IMG/VR virus record: IMGVR_UViG_3300000563_000025
Location: 1-24,836 of that record
Source: a virus
Length of the DNA: 24,836 nucleotides
Reading direction: 5' to 3' (one strand)
The notes under the pieces are model-generated. The model made no database searches. It saw only the letters and a program-made list of their open reading frames with translations, and was not told the DNA's origin. The position numbers and the translations under genes are program-made. Below are positions 15,619 to 22,343 of the stretch, one piece after another (position 1 is the first letter of the stretch; the number at the start of each line of letters is the position of its first letter).

Positions 15619-16125
15619 ATGAACAAAATAACTGAAATACAAAAAGAAATGTATTCTTCAGGAAAAAAGATAGAAAATCATTTCATTTCTCTTGCAGAAA
15701 AAGAAGGTTATTATTGCTTGACATCAAACCAAACACAAGATAGGGATGAACATTGGGATGTATTATTAATAAAAGATAATATTAAAGAATATGTTGATGT
15801 TAAAGGAAGAAAATATGTAGAAAATTTAGGTTTTACTTGGATAGAATTACAAAATGTTAATGGTAATGTTGGATGGTTATATGCAAAGAAATTAGATTCA
15901 ATTGTTTTTGAAACAAAAGAATCATTTGATTTTGTTGATGTGAATGATTTAAGGGAATTAATGGATAAAAATATAATAAATAAAAATGGATTAGTTTTTA
16001 TTAAACCAAAAAATATTGTCGAAATGAAGTATATGAAATATAGAAGAAGTGGTCGAGAAGACATAGTAGTTTTGACACCATTAAGTGATATTAATGATTT
16101 AATACATAAAAAAATATTTAAATAA
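15619..16125 (+). CDS. Putative PD-(D/E)XK-type nuclease
   Basis: The 168-residue product has the order of catalytic elements expected for the PD-(D/E)XK fold: a helix with Glu19 (SGKKIENHF), then HWDVLL with Asp47, then the strand YVDVKGRK with Asp60-x-Lys62, then WIELQN with Glu76. A glycine-rich GNVGWLYAK strand follows, as in several Holliday-junction-resolvase or restriction-like enzymes. The substrate is unknown. It begins 12 bases after the CCA/2H gene and is followed one base later by the HAD gene, so it is part of the same transcript. It could act on DNA (recombination, degradation of host DNA) or be linked to the RNA-related neighbours. The fold assignment rests on motifs alone. Confidence 0.65.
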   Translation: MNKITEIQKEMYSSGKKIENHFISLAEKEGYYCLTSNQTQDRDEHWDVLLIKDNIKEYVDVKGRKYVENLGFTWIELQNVNGNVGWLYAKKLDSIVFETKESFDFVDVNDLRELMDKNIINKNGLVFIKPKNIVEMKYMKYRRSGREDIVVLTPLSDINDLIHKKIFK

Positions 16126-16126
16126 A

Positions 16127-16702
16127 ATGATAGAAAGGTTATTGATTATTGATTTTGATTCAACACTTGCAATTTCACCCGAACCAGAAAAAGGCAAAAT
16201 TCAATGGGAAGATTATTATGGTAAACAATACCCACATGTTGGATGGTGGAGTAAACCAGAGAGTTTGGATAATAATGTTTTTGATATAAAATTAAATAAA
16301 AATATTGAAAATATTCTCAGGGAAGGTATTAATTGTTCAAGAACATATACAATAATTTTAACATCTAGATTAAAAAAATTAAAACCTGAAATCGAAAGAA
16401 TTTTAGAATTATATAATCTAAATGTTAATAAAGTTGATTTAAAATCAGATAATAAAAATAAGGGAGAAAAAATATTAAATTATTTAATTGAATTTCCTAA
16501 CATAACTCAAATTGATGTTTTTGATGATAATTATGAAAGAGAAATTTTATCATTCAAATCAATAAGTAATGAAATTCCAAATAATATAACATATAACATA
16601 TATCATGTACAAAATGGCAATATAAATGTCGTTAATGAAGAATATGTTAAAAAGGATGTGTTAGTGGAAATAATAGTAAATGAAATAAATAATTTATTTT
16701 AA
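16127..16702 (+). CDS. HAD-family phosphatase, Swiss-Army-Knife RNA repair-like
   Basis: The 191-residue product starts with the HAD nucleophile motif IIDFDST (Asp9, Asp11), then motif II ILTSR (Ser80 or Thr79), a Lys-rich motif III region near 104-115, and motif IV VFDDN (Asp133, Asp134). Between motifs I and II it has HVGWWSKPESL (37-47). A GWW-x-x-P/L element at this place is, from memory, a feature of the HAD family found in Swiss-Army-Knife RNA repair proteins. HAD phosphatases remove phosphate groups; here the substrate could be the 2'- or 3'-phosphate left on an RNA end. The gene sits one base after the nuclease gene and shortly after the CCA/2H gene. A general nucleotidase is the main alternative. 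Confidence 0.72.
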   Translation: MIERLLIIDFDSTLAISPEPEKGKIQWEDYYGKQYPHVGWWSKPESLDNNVFDIKLNKNIENILREGINCSRTYTIILTSRLKKLKPEIERILELYNLNVNKVDLKSDNKNKGEKILNYLIEFPNITQIDVFDDNYEREILSFKSISNEIPNNITYNIYHVQNGNINVVNEEYVKKDVLVEIIVNEINNLF

Positions 16703-16717
16703 TGTATTTATATAAAA
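16702..16717 (+). promoter_or_regulatory. Putative phage late promoter (GTATTTAT type)
   Basis: GTATTTAT at 16704-16711 followed by ATAAAAG. It begins just after the preceding stop codon and lies 16 bases before the ATG at 16728. The stretch from 16701 shares 17 bases with the element at 10311-10327. Confidence 0.55.
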
Positions 16718-16727
16718 GATTTTTTAA

Positions 16728-17591
16728 ATGATTGATATGAGATATAAACCATCATTTTTACCACAAATATCAATGCCATATGATTTAGTGTTAGATAAAT
16801 TGGATGATGATGATATTAAATACGAATTGATTGAAATAGATCCAAATGATTTAAATCCGTTGCAAGGAATAACATTTTCTGATGAAATTTCTAATATAAA
16901 TTTAGATGATTCAAAACCAATTTGGATTAGTGATGAATTAAATGTTATTGATGGACACCATAGATATGTCTTGGCATTACAAAATAATTTAAAATTAAAA
17001 GCAGTAAAAATTTATATGAACCATAAAGATTCTTGTAGATTGTTGAATAAAATACAAGATATATATGAATATGAAAAAGCACAAAATTTAGAGGAATTTG
17101 AAGGGATTAATGAAATAGGTGCACAACAAAATAACATTAATACTGAAAATGAAATTGATAGTGATTTAAGTCGTAGTGATAAAACACATACATTTCTTTC
17201 AATGCTTGAAGAAGAAAATAGTGAAGAAGAAAGTGAAAATGAAATAAAAAACAGTAAAAATTTGGTTGGTTATAGAAAAGATCCTATTAATGAAAATTCG
17301 GTTATTGGTAACTTTTTTTTAGTAAAACCAATTCAAGGTTTTGATAAATATGAGATTGATTTTGAAAATTTGTTAGATACGAATGAATTGGGGTTAACAT
17401 ATAAAAAAGATCATGAACCAGTTGATATTTTAGCAAAAATTTGGTTTCCTAATATAAATTTCGAAAAATTAGGTGAATCATATGATACTGAACCAATTAA
17501 TTTAAAAAATAAAGCAATTACTGAGAAAGCAATAAATATGGGTTATGATGGTATCAAATATGGTGATACTTTAATTCAAGGATTAAAATAA
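16728..17591 (+). CDS. ParB-fold protein with possible ADP-ribosyltransferase-like C-terminus
   Basis: The 287-residue product has at residues about 30-97 the pattern of a ParB/sulfiredoxin-type domain: YELIEIDPNDL, then PIWISDELNVIDGHHRY (64-80) and a final strand AVKIYM. The GHHR element is the nucleotide-binding signature of that fold, which occurs in CTPases, nucleases and kinases. Residues about 120-175 are an acidic linker. Residues about 190-287 end in KAINMGYDGIKYGD, resembling the last strands of phage-encoded ADP-ribosyltransferase-like domains, but I cannot identify the other catalytic residues, so this part is tentative. It has its own GTATTTAT promoter. The alternative start at 16737 would remove only three residues. 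Confidence 0.6.
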   Translation: MIDMRYKPSFLPQISMPYDLVLDKLDDDDIKYELIEIDPNDLNPLQGITFSDEISNINLDDSKPIWISDELNVIDGHHRYVLALQNNLKLKAVKIYMNHKDSCRLLNKIQDIYEYEKAQNLEEFEGINEIGAQQNNINTENEIDSDLSRSDKTHTFLSMLEEENSEEESENEIKNSKNLVGYRKDPINENSVIGNFFLVKPIQGFDKYEIDFENLLDTNELGLTYKKDHEPVDILAKIWFPNINFEKLGESYDTEPINLKNKAITEKAINMGYDGIKYGDTLIQGLK

Positions 17592-17607
17592 TAAAATATA
17601 TAAGTTT

Positions 17608-18027
17608 ATGAATATATATAAAATAACAAACATTACTAATCTTAAAGATAAGAGAGATGTTAAAAAGAATTCAACCTTAGATGTTGAATATATTGATAAT
17701 ATGGTAAAGAAAACAATTAAAATTAAACCAAAAGAAACAAAATTTCTAAAACTACATACATTATCATTATCAATTCGAAAATTAAAGATTAATAATCTTA
17801 TTACTATTAGTGAAGTAACAGAAAAAGAATTATTTGATGCTTTAATTGAAGTTGAAAAAAAGGAAATTAATAAAAAAAAAGAAAATAAGTTAGCAACAAA
17901 TAAAACAACAACAAATAAAACAACAACAAGTAAGAAAAGTACCAAAAAATCTTCCGAAAAAAAGAAACTAGATTTTAATGAAGATATTGTTGATAAGTAT
18001 AAAAATATTGACGATGAAATCAATTAA
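17608..18027 (+). CDS. Unknown late protein with Lys/Thr-rich tail
   Basis: The 139-residue product has an N-terminal beta-like domain (about 1-80, with IKIKPKETKFLKLHTLS) and then a low-complexity segment with a repeated NKTTT unit (about 95-120) and a charged end. Such small phage proteins with a compact domain and flexible tail are often virion components, but no family is recognised. It begins 16 bases after the ParB-fold gene and has no promoter element of its own, so it is probably in that transcript. An opposite-strand open frame over the same bases is a composition shadow. Confidence 0.6.
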   Translation: MNIYKITNITNLKDKRDVKKNSTLDVEYIDNMVKKTIKIKPKETKFLKLHTLSLSIRKLKINNLITISEVTEKELFDALIEVEKKEINKKKENKLATNKTTTNKTTTSKKSTKKSSEKKKLDFNEDIVDKYKNIDDEIN

Positions 18028-18091
18028 TAAAAAAAAATAATGATTAAATAATAATTTTCTTTTATTTTTCGTGTTTTTATATTATTTTTAC

Positions 18092-18106
18092 GTATTTATT
18101 ATAAAA
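18092..18106 (+). promoter_or_regulatory. Putative phage late promoter (GTATTTAT type)
   Basis: GTATTTAT at 18092-18099 followed by TATAAAA, 39 bases before the ATG at 18139. It lies in a 111-base gene-free gap (18028-18138), otherwise a T-rich then A-rich tract in which I see no convincing terminator hairpin. Confidence 0.55.
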
Positions 18107-18138
18107 TATTATAATTAATAATAAAATTTTACAAAAAT

Positions 18139-19509
18139 ATGAATGAAAAGAAAATAAGAATATTGTTTTACAATGTTGATAAAGCTGGTGTAAATTATTA
18201 TAGAACATTAACTCCCGCAATTGAAATAGAAAGAAATTTTTCAGATAAGTTTCATGTTGAAATAAATTCTCAAATAGATTTTAATGATGAAAATGTTATG
18301 GATTATTTAAAATCATTTGATATAATTCATTATCATCGTCAATTTATTTCTGATTTCAATAAAATGGTTTCGATAAAAAAAGAATTAAATGAATCTGGAA
18401 CTATATTTGTTATGGACATTGATGATTATTGGTTTTTAAATGAAAAACATCCATTATATGCACTTTCAAAGGAAAAACAAACACACATACCAATAATAAA
18501 AAATATTAAACTAGCAGATTATGTAACAACAACAACCCAATTATTTGCTGATGAAATTAAAAAAATTACAAATAAAGATAATGTTAGGGTTTTTTATAAT
18601 TCAATAAACCCTGAATGGATGGGACAATTTCAAAATAATTGGAAACCAGATCCTGATGGTAGGATAAGAATAACTTATATGGCGGGTTCAAGTCACATGG
18701 CTGATGTTGAACAGCTTAATGGTGTAATTAATGTTTTATCAAATGATAATCAACTAAAAGATAAGTTTAAGGTAATTATTGCTGGTTGGGATACCGAAGG
18801 TTCTACAACAGATATAAAACTAAATGATGAATTTCTGAAAGAAATGCAAGAAAAAAATCTTTGGACTGTTGATTTAATGCAAACAATTAAAAAAACTAGA
18901 GGTAATGTCGATCTAATACCCCAATTATCAGATGAAATAAAAAATAGGTATAGGGATAATGTTCTTCAATATAATAAAAGAGATATTGATTCCAAAGAAA
19001 GTGTTTATTTTATGTATGAGCAAATATTGACGAATAATCATAAACTTATAAAAAATGCTGATTATTTAGAATGGTTAATGAATTTTGAAAGAAATGTTGA
19101 TTATTCTAATGAAGAAAATTTTGCCAGACGTTGGACTGAGAAAGCAAATATATATGCTAAAGTATTAGATGAAACAGATATAATGATAGCACCATTAGCC
19201 AATAACCATTTTAATAATATGAAGTCAAATCTTAAACAAGTAGAATGTTGGTCAAGAAAATTACCTGTTGTATGTTCGGATATACCACCGTATAATGTTT
19301 ATGGAAAACATATGGAAAACTGTATTTTAATACCCACAAAAAAAAATGCACATAAATATTGGATAAAATATTTAAAAAAATTAATATTAGACGATAATTT
19401 AAGAAAAGAAATTGGAGAAAATCTTTATAATGATTTTAAAACATCCCATAATTTAAAATATGTTGCAGAAAAACGAATTAAATTTTATAATAACATAAAA
19501 AATAAATAA
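18139..19509 (+). CDS. GT-B fold glycosyltransferase (GT4-like)
   Basis: The 456-residue product has the two-lobed layout of GT-B enzymes. The N-terminal lobe starts with IRILFYNVDKAGVNYYR and includes DIIHYHR (61-67) and MDIDDYW (92-98). The C-terminal lobe includes IRITYMAGSSH (176-186) and the donor-site region MIAPL, then NNMKSNLKQVECWSRKLPVVCSD, where Glu369 fits the conserved donor-sugar acid. About 120 residues between these elements form an insert of unknown role. Phage glycosyltransferases modify phage DNA, virion proteins or host surface glycans. The position behind a late promoter among probable virion genes favours a virion or late target, by inference. The gene ends one base before the next start. 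Confidence 0.88.
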   Translation: MNEKKIRILFYNVDKAGVNYYRTLTPAIEIERNFSDKFHVEINSQIDFNDENVMDYLKSFDIIHYHRQFISDFNKMVSIKKELNESGTIFVMDIDDYWFLNEKHPLYALSKEKQTHIPIIKNIKLADYVTTTTQLFADEIKKITNKDNVRVFYNSINPEWMGQFQNNWKPDPDGRIRITYMAGSSHMADVEQLNGVINVLSNDNQLKDKFKVIIAGWDTEGSTTDIKLNDEFLKEMQEKNLWTVDLMQTIKKTRGNVDLIPQLSDEIKNRYRDNVLQYNKRDIDSKESVYFMYEQILTNNHKLIKNADYLEWLMNFERNVDYSNEENFARRWTEKANIYAKVLDETDIMIAPLANNHFNNMKSNLKQVECWSRKLPVVCSDIPPYNVYGKHMENCILIPTKKNAHKYWIKYLKKLILDDNLRKEIGENLYNDFKTSHNLKYVAEKRIKFYNNIKNK

Positions 19510-19510
19510 A

Positions 19511-19906
19511 ATGAAAAAAATTAAAAACTTAATAAAAAAAATAAAAAACCTTTTTTTAGATTATAAAAAAAAATTAATAATAAAAAAAGAAATTAATAAA
19601 GAACTAAGTGGAGTTAATAAATCTCATTTTAAATATAAACACAGTAAAGAATTAATAAATAATATTTTTCGTGGAGTAAAAATAAATAAATGTTTCTTAG
19701 ATATTGAAAATGAAAAAATTTTAGAATATGAAGATCAAAAATATTATTCGGATTTGAAAAAATTGATTGATAAGCATTATGCAAAAAAAGAAAATGAATT
19801 AAAAAAAGAAATTAATTATTATAAATCTTTAACAAAAAAATTGGAAAAAAAGAAAAAGCATAATGTAAATTATTCAGACATAAATAAATCCTTCATAAAA
19901 GATTAA
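19511..19906 (+). CDS. Unknown small Lys-rich protein
   Basis: The 131-residue product is extremely rich in Lys, Ile and Asn. It begins with an amphipathic basic stretch (MKKIKNLIKKIKNLFL) and ends in a coiled-coil-like helix with KKLEKKKK. No domain is recognised. It lies one base after the glycosyltransferase gene and 7 bases before the next gene, so it is co-transcribed. The next protein starts with a similar basic-hydrophobic helix, and both could lie at a membrane or particle surface, but this is conjecture. Confidence 0.6.
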   Translation: MKKIKNLIKKIKNLFLDYKKKLIIKKEINKELSGVNKSHFKYKHSKELINNIFRGVKINKCFLDIENEKILEYEDQKYYSDLKKLIDKHYAKKENELKKEINYYKSLTKKLEKKKKHNVNYSDINKSFIKD

Positions 19907-19913
19907 GTAATAA

Positions 19914-20828
19914 ATGATTAAAAAATTTTTTAAAAAAATATTCATTTGGTTTTATATAAAAATACATAGTCTTTTTATTAGATTAGCCATTGCCTTACAT
20001 AGAACAGAAATTGATGTATTAAAATCAAAATCAATTGATGTTGGTGAAGGAGAAAAAAAAATACAGAGACATAGACACACAAATCCAATCTTAGAGAAAT
20101 TTTATGCTGGACAACATGATGAAAAATATGTTAAAGAATATTATGAACTCTTAAAAAAAGCAGATAAGTTTATGCGTAATGTTACACCAAATAAAATGGA
20201 AGCAGCATCATTTAATCATACTGGTGGACACTATGGAAAGAAAGATAAATTTGGTAGAAGTTATGAACATTTTGGTTTTTTTGATGAAAAACATAAACAT
20301 GCTGGTAAAACAATTGCTGATGTTTTAGATATTGAATATAATGAAAGGCGTGTTAATGATGATGAACATGAATTAATTTACATATTTAACAACACACCAA
20401 TTGAAGTAGGTTTATCTGAAGTTTTTGATTCAGTTAAGACACATAAGAAAGATGATGAATCAGAAGAACAAAAAATTTTGGACATTAATAATAAATCTAA
20501 ACAATTTAAATTTCCAATGACCGTTGTTCGTTCAAATGACAAGACTATTAATAAAATTGAAGAATTAACAGAACATTTACATGTAAAAAAAATAGCATTT
20601 GAACATAGGGTTTTAGAGTTTTTTATTCCACTAAAATTTAAAACAATTAAATTAAATAAAAATTCCAAAATTTTTAATGAATTAATAGATATTAATGAAG
20701 TATATTTTAGGAACGAATATGGGGAGTTATTGTCGTTTGGTTTATTAGAGTTTAAAAAAAGATTACAATATAAAAATTCATATGAAATATTAAAATTTCA
20801 AGGAATTGAAATGAAAAAAATGAATTAG
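19914..20828 (+). CDS. Unknown phage protein with N-terminal hydrophobic helix
   Basis: The 304-residue product begins with a basic, aromatic helix (about residues 3-30) that could insert in or lie on a membrane. It is followed by a soluble, His-rich region with RHRHTNP, FNHTGGHYGKKDKFG and FFDEKHKHAGK (about residues 52-132), then a charged linker, and a C-terminal alpha/beta part (about 190-304). The well-ordered, glycine- and histidine-rich central block looks like a conserved domain, but I cannot name it; metal binding is possible. It is in the same transcript as the glycosyltransferase. There is no signal-peptidase site that I can identify. Confidence 0.65.
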   Translation: MIKKFFKKIFIWFYIKIHSLFIRLAIALHRTEIDVLKSKSIDVGEGEKKIQRHRHTNPILEKFYAGQHDEKYVKEYYELLKKADKFMRNVTPNKMEAASFNHTGGHYGKKDKFGRSYEHFGFFDEKHKHAGKTIADVLDIEYNERRVNDDEHELIYIFNNTPIEVGLSEVFDSVKTHKKDDESEEQKILDINNKSKQFKFPMTVVRSNDKTINKIEELTEHLHVKKIAFEHRVLEFFIPLKFKTIKLNKNSKIFNELIDINEVYFRNEYGELLSFGLLEFKKRLQYKNSYEILKFQGIEMKKMN

Positions 20829-20864
20829 ATTTAAAAATAAATATTATAATAAAGACAAAATTTT

Positions 20865-21338
20865 ATGGAAAAAAATAAAAATGATTTCTTAAAAAAATTA
20901 AAAGATTCTGTGGATAGCGGTGAATTTAATTCAGAAGCAGCACAAAAAATTAATGAAATTTCCGAATTAGCTGAAAAGAAAATGTCTGATCCTTCAATTG
21001 TTGGTGAAAGTGATGTTGATAAATTAAATTCATTTAACGAAACATTAAATAATAGGGTTAAAGATGGTGGGATTAAAAAGGTTGATGAAAAGGATGTTGA
21101 TAAGCTAAACACTGAATATGAAAAGAAAATGGATGAATTTAAAAAACTGGATGAAGTTAACAGGAATGTTGCAATATTGATTGAACATGACGATACTATT
21201 GATTTAACCATCACTAGTTTATTGGAACGTATTAATGAAATGGAAAAAAAATATAAAAAAGAATTGAAAAAACCTAAAAATGATACATATGGTCAATTAT
21301 TAAAAAAAATTAATGAATTAAAAACTAAATATAAATAA
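20865..21338 (+). CDS. Unknown coiled-coil protein
   Basis: The 157-residue product is almost entirely charged helix, with heptad-like spacing of Leu, Ile and Val from about residue 60 to the end (for example VDKLNTEYEKKMDEFKKL). It has no Cys or Trp and no recognised domain. It could be a structural or assembly protein. The 36-base leader contains TATTATAATAAAG and AAAATTTT but not the GTATTTAT element. It is followed after 4 bases by the next gene, and the two end at the terminator at 21871. Confidence 0.62.
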   Translation: MEKNKNDFLKKLKDSVDSGEFNSEAAQKINEISELAEKKMSDPSIVGESDVDKLNSFNETLNNRVKDGGIKKVDEKDVDKLNTEYEKKMDEFKKLDEVNRNVAILIEHDDTIDLTITSLLERINEMEKKYKKELKKPKNDTYGQLLKKINELKTKYK

Positions 21339-21342
21339 AATT

Positions 21343-21792
21343 ATGGCAAAATTTGAACAAGTATCTGAAGAAACAAAAAAAATTTTTGAAGATGTGATTG
21401 AAAAATCAAACATCCCAAATTGGGTTGAATTTGAATTATTATGTAATAATAAACAAAAAAAATTATATAAAATTCTTAAATTAAATGATCTTATTGAAAC
21501 AATAACCGAAGGAATTAATTTTATTATTGTTATTGATGAAGGAATATTTGAAAAACTTTCAATAGATCAACAAAAATTGGTTTTTGTTGAATCAATTGCA
21601 GGTATTTCTATATCAGAAAACGATAAATTATCTTTAGAAAAACCAAATTTTACAACACATATCGGTGTTCTTGAAAAATATGGTCATGAAGAAATTATAA
21701 TGTTAAATGAAGTAATTAAAAGTCTTTATGATGAGAAAAAGCAAAAAGAAGACGAAGAAAAAGTACAAAAGAAAAAAAAATCTAAATATTAA
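21343..21792 (+). CDS. Unknown protein, possibly a degenerate phage metallopeptidase fold
   Basis: The 149-residue product has an alpha/beta core: INFIIVIDEGIFEKL, then QQKLVFVESIAGIS (helix), then a segment with KPNFTTHIGVLEKYG, and a Lys-rich tail. The order of a strand, a conserved helix and a short PxF/H segment faintly resembles putative phage metallopeptidases, but the metal-binding HExxH is absent (FVESI instead). If related, it is inactive and probably structural or regulatory. I place little weight on this. It is the last gene before a strong terminator, directly upstream of the baseplate module. Confidence 0.6.
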   Translation: MAKFEQVSEETKKIFEDVIEKSNIPNWVEFELLCNNKQKKLYKILKLNDLIETITEGINFIIVIDEGIFEKLSIDQQKLVFVESIAGISISENDKLSLEKPNFTTHIGVLEKYGHEEIIMLNEVIKSLYDEKKQKEDEEKVQKKKKSKY

Positions 21793-21870
21793 TTAAATAA
21801 AATTATGTTATTATTTTAATTTTCATTTATTTTTAGGTTTATTAAGGGCAAATAATAACATTAATTAATT

Positions 21871-21904
21871 AAATCCTAACAAGAAATTGTTAGGATTTTT
21901 TTTT
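21871..21904 (+). terminator. Strong intrinsic terminator
   Basis: A perfect 10-base stem (AAATCCTAAC at 21871-21880 pairing with GTTAGGATTT at 21889-21898), an 8-base loop, and a run of T from 21896 to 21904. It ends the transcript of the genes upstream and isolates the baseplate module, whose promoter starts four bases later. The gap 21793-21935 holds only this terminator and that promoter. Confidence 0.92.
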
Positions 21905-21907
21905 ATT

Positions 21908-21931
21908 TGTATTTATATAAAAAATAAGAAT
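21908..21931 (+). promoter_or_regulatory. Putative phage late promoter before the baseplate genes
   Basis: GTATTTAT at 21909-21916 followed by an A-rich run; 24 bases are identical to 10313-10336. It lies between the terminator and the gp25-like start codon (21936), with 19 bases from motif to ATG, so it almost certainly serves the baseplate genes. Confidence 0.68.
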
Positions 21932-21935
21932 ATAA

Positions 21936-22334
21936 ATGATTTCATTTAATATAAAATTTCCAATTGAAGACGATCCAAATAAAAACTTTTTTTGTAAAAC
22001 AACAAAAACAACAAAAGAAGCACTTGGAGCAAATCTATTGCTTTTATTATTAACTCAAAAAGGTGAGAGGTATTATCAACCAGACTATGGGACTAATTTA
22101 TTAAGGTTTATTTTTGATCATAACGATACTATTACACAACCAGAAATTGAAGAAGAAATAAAAAGAACAATTTCTTTATATATACCACAATTAGAAATTG
22201 ATGAAATCTCATTTTTTAAAAATGTAGATGATGATGGTGTTCCAATCCCAGAAAATCAATTAACAATAAAAATAAGATTTACATACACTGAAGATACGTT
22301 TATCGATAGTGGTGAAATTGAATTAAATTTTTAA
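21936..22334 (+). CDS. 25: T4 gp25-like baseplate wedge protein
   Basis: The 132-residue product has the length and pattern of the gp25/GpW-like family of baseplate wedge proteins: an N-terminal strand, a helix LGANLLLLLLTQKGER, then the conserved E44-R45...P49-D50-Y51-G52 turn and the following helix TNLLRFIF, and C-terminal strands with LTIKIRFTY. In T4, gp25 joins the sheath to the baseplate wedge (gp6, gp53) and helps start sheath assembly. It is the first gene of a late unit behind its own promoter, and the gp6-like gene follows after 9 bases, the usual order in contractile-tail phages. It shows that the phage has a contractile tail. Confidence 0.92.
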   Translation: MISFNIKFPIEDDPNKNFFCKTTKTTKEALGANLLLLLLTQKGERYYQPDYGTNLLRFIFDHNDTITQPEIEEEIKRTISLYIPQLEIDEISFFKNVDDDGVPIPENQLTIKIRFTYTEDTFIDSGEIELNF

Positions 22335-22343
22335 TAAAAACAT

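Noticed and set aside
17583-18023. Long open frame on the minus strand (146 codons) opposite the Lys/Thr-rich protein gene
   Set aside because: The translation is a low-complexity run of Phe, Leu, Ser and Val, the mirror of the A-rich plus strand. The plus-strand gene has normal start context and spacing and all supported genes are on the plus strand.
18028-18138. Terminator in the gap before the glycosyltransferase gene
   Set aside because: The tract is T-rich but I find no stem of useful length or GC content. Only the promoter element is supported.
20831-21214. Minus-strand open frame opposite the coiled-coil protein gene
   Set aside because: Ser/Phe/Leu-rich shadow of a Lys/Glu-rich coding region. 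No promoter or start context.
21343-21792. Active metallopeptidase
   Set aside because: The faint similarity lacks HExxH or any equivalent histidine pair at the expected helix (FVESI), so no enzymatic call is justified.
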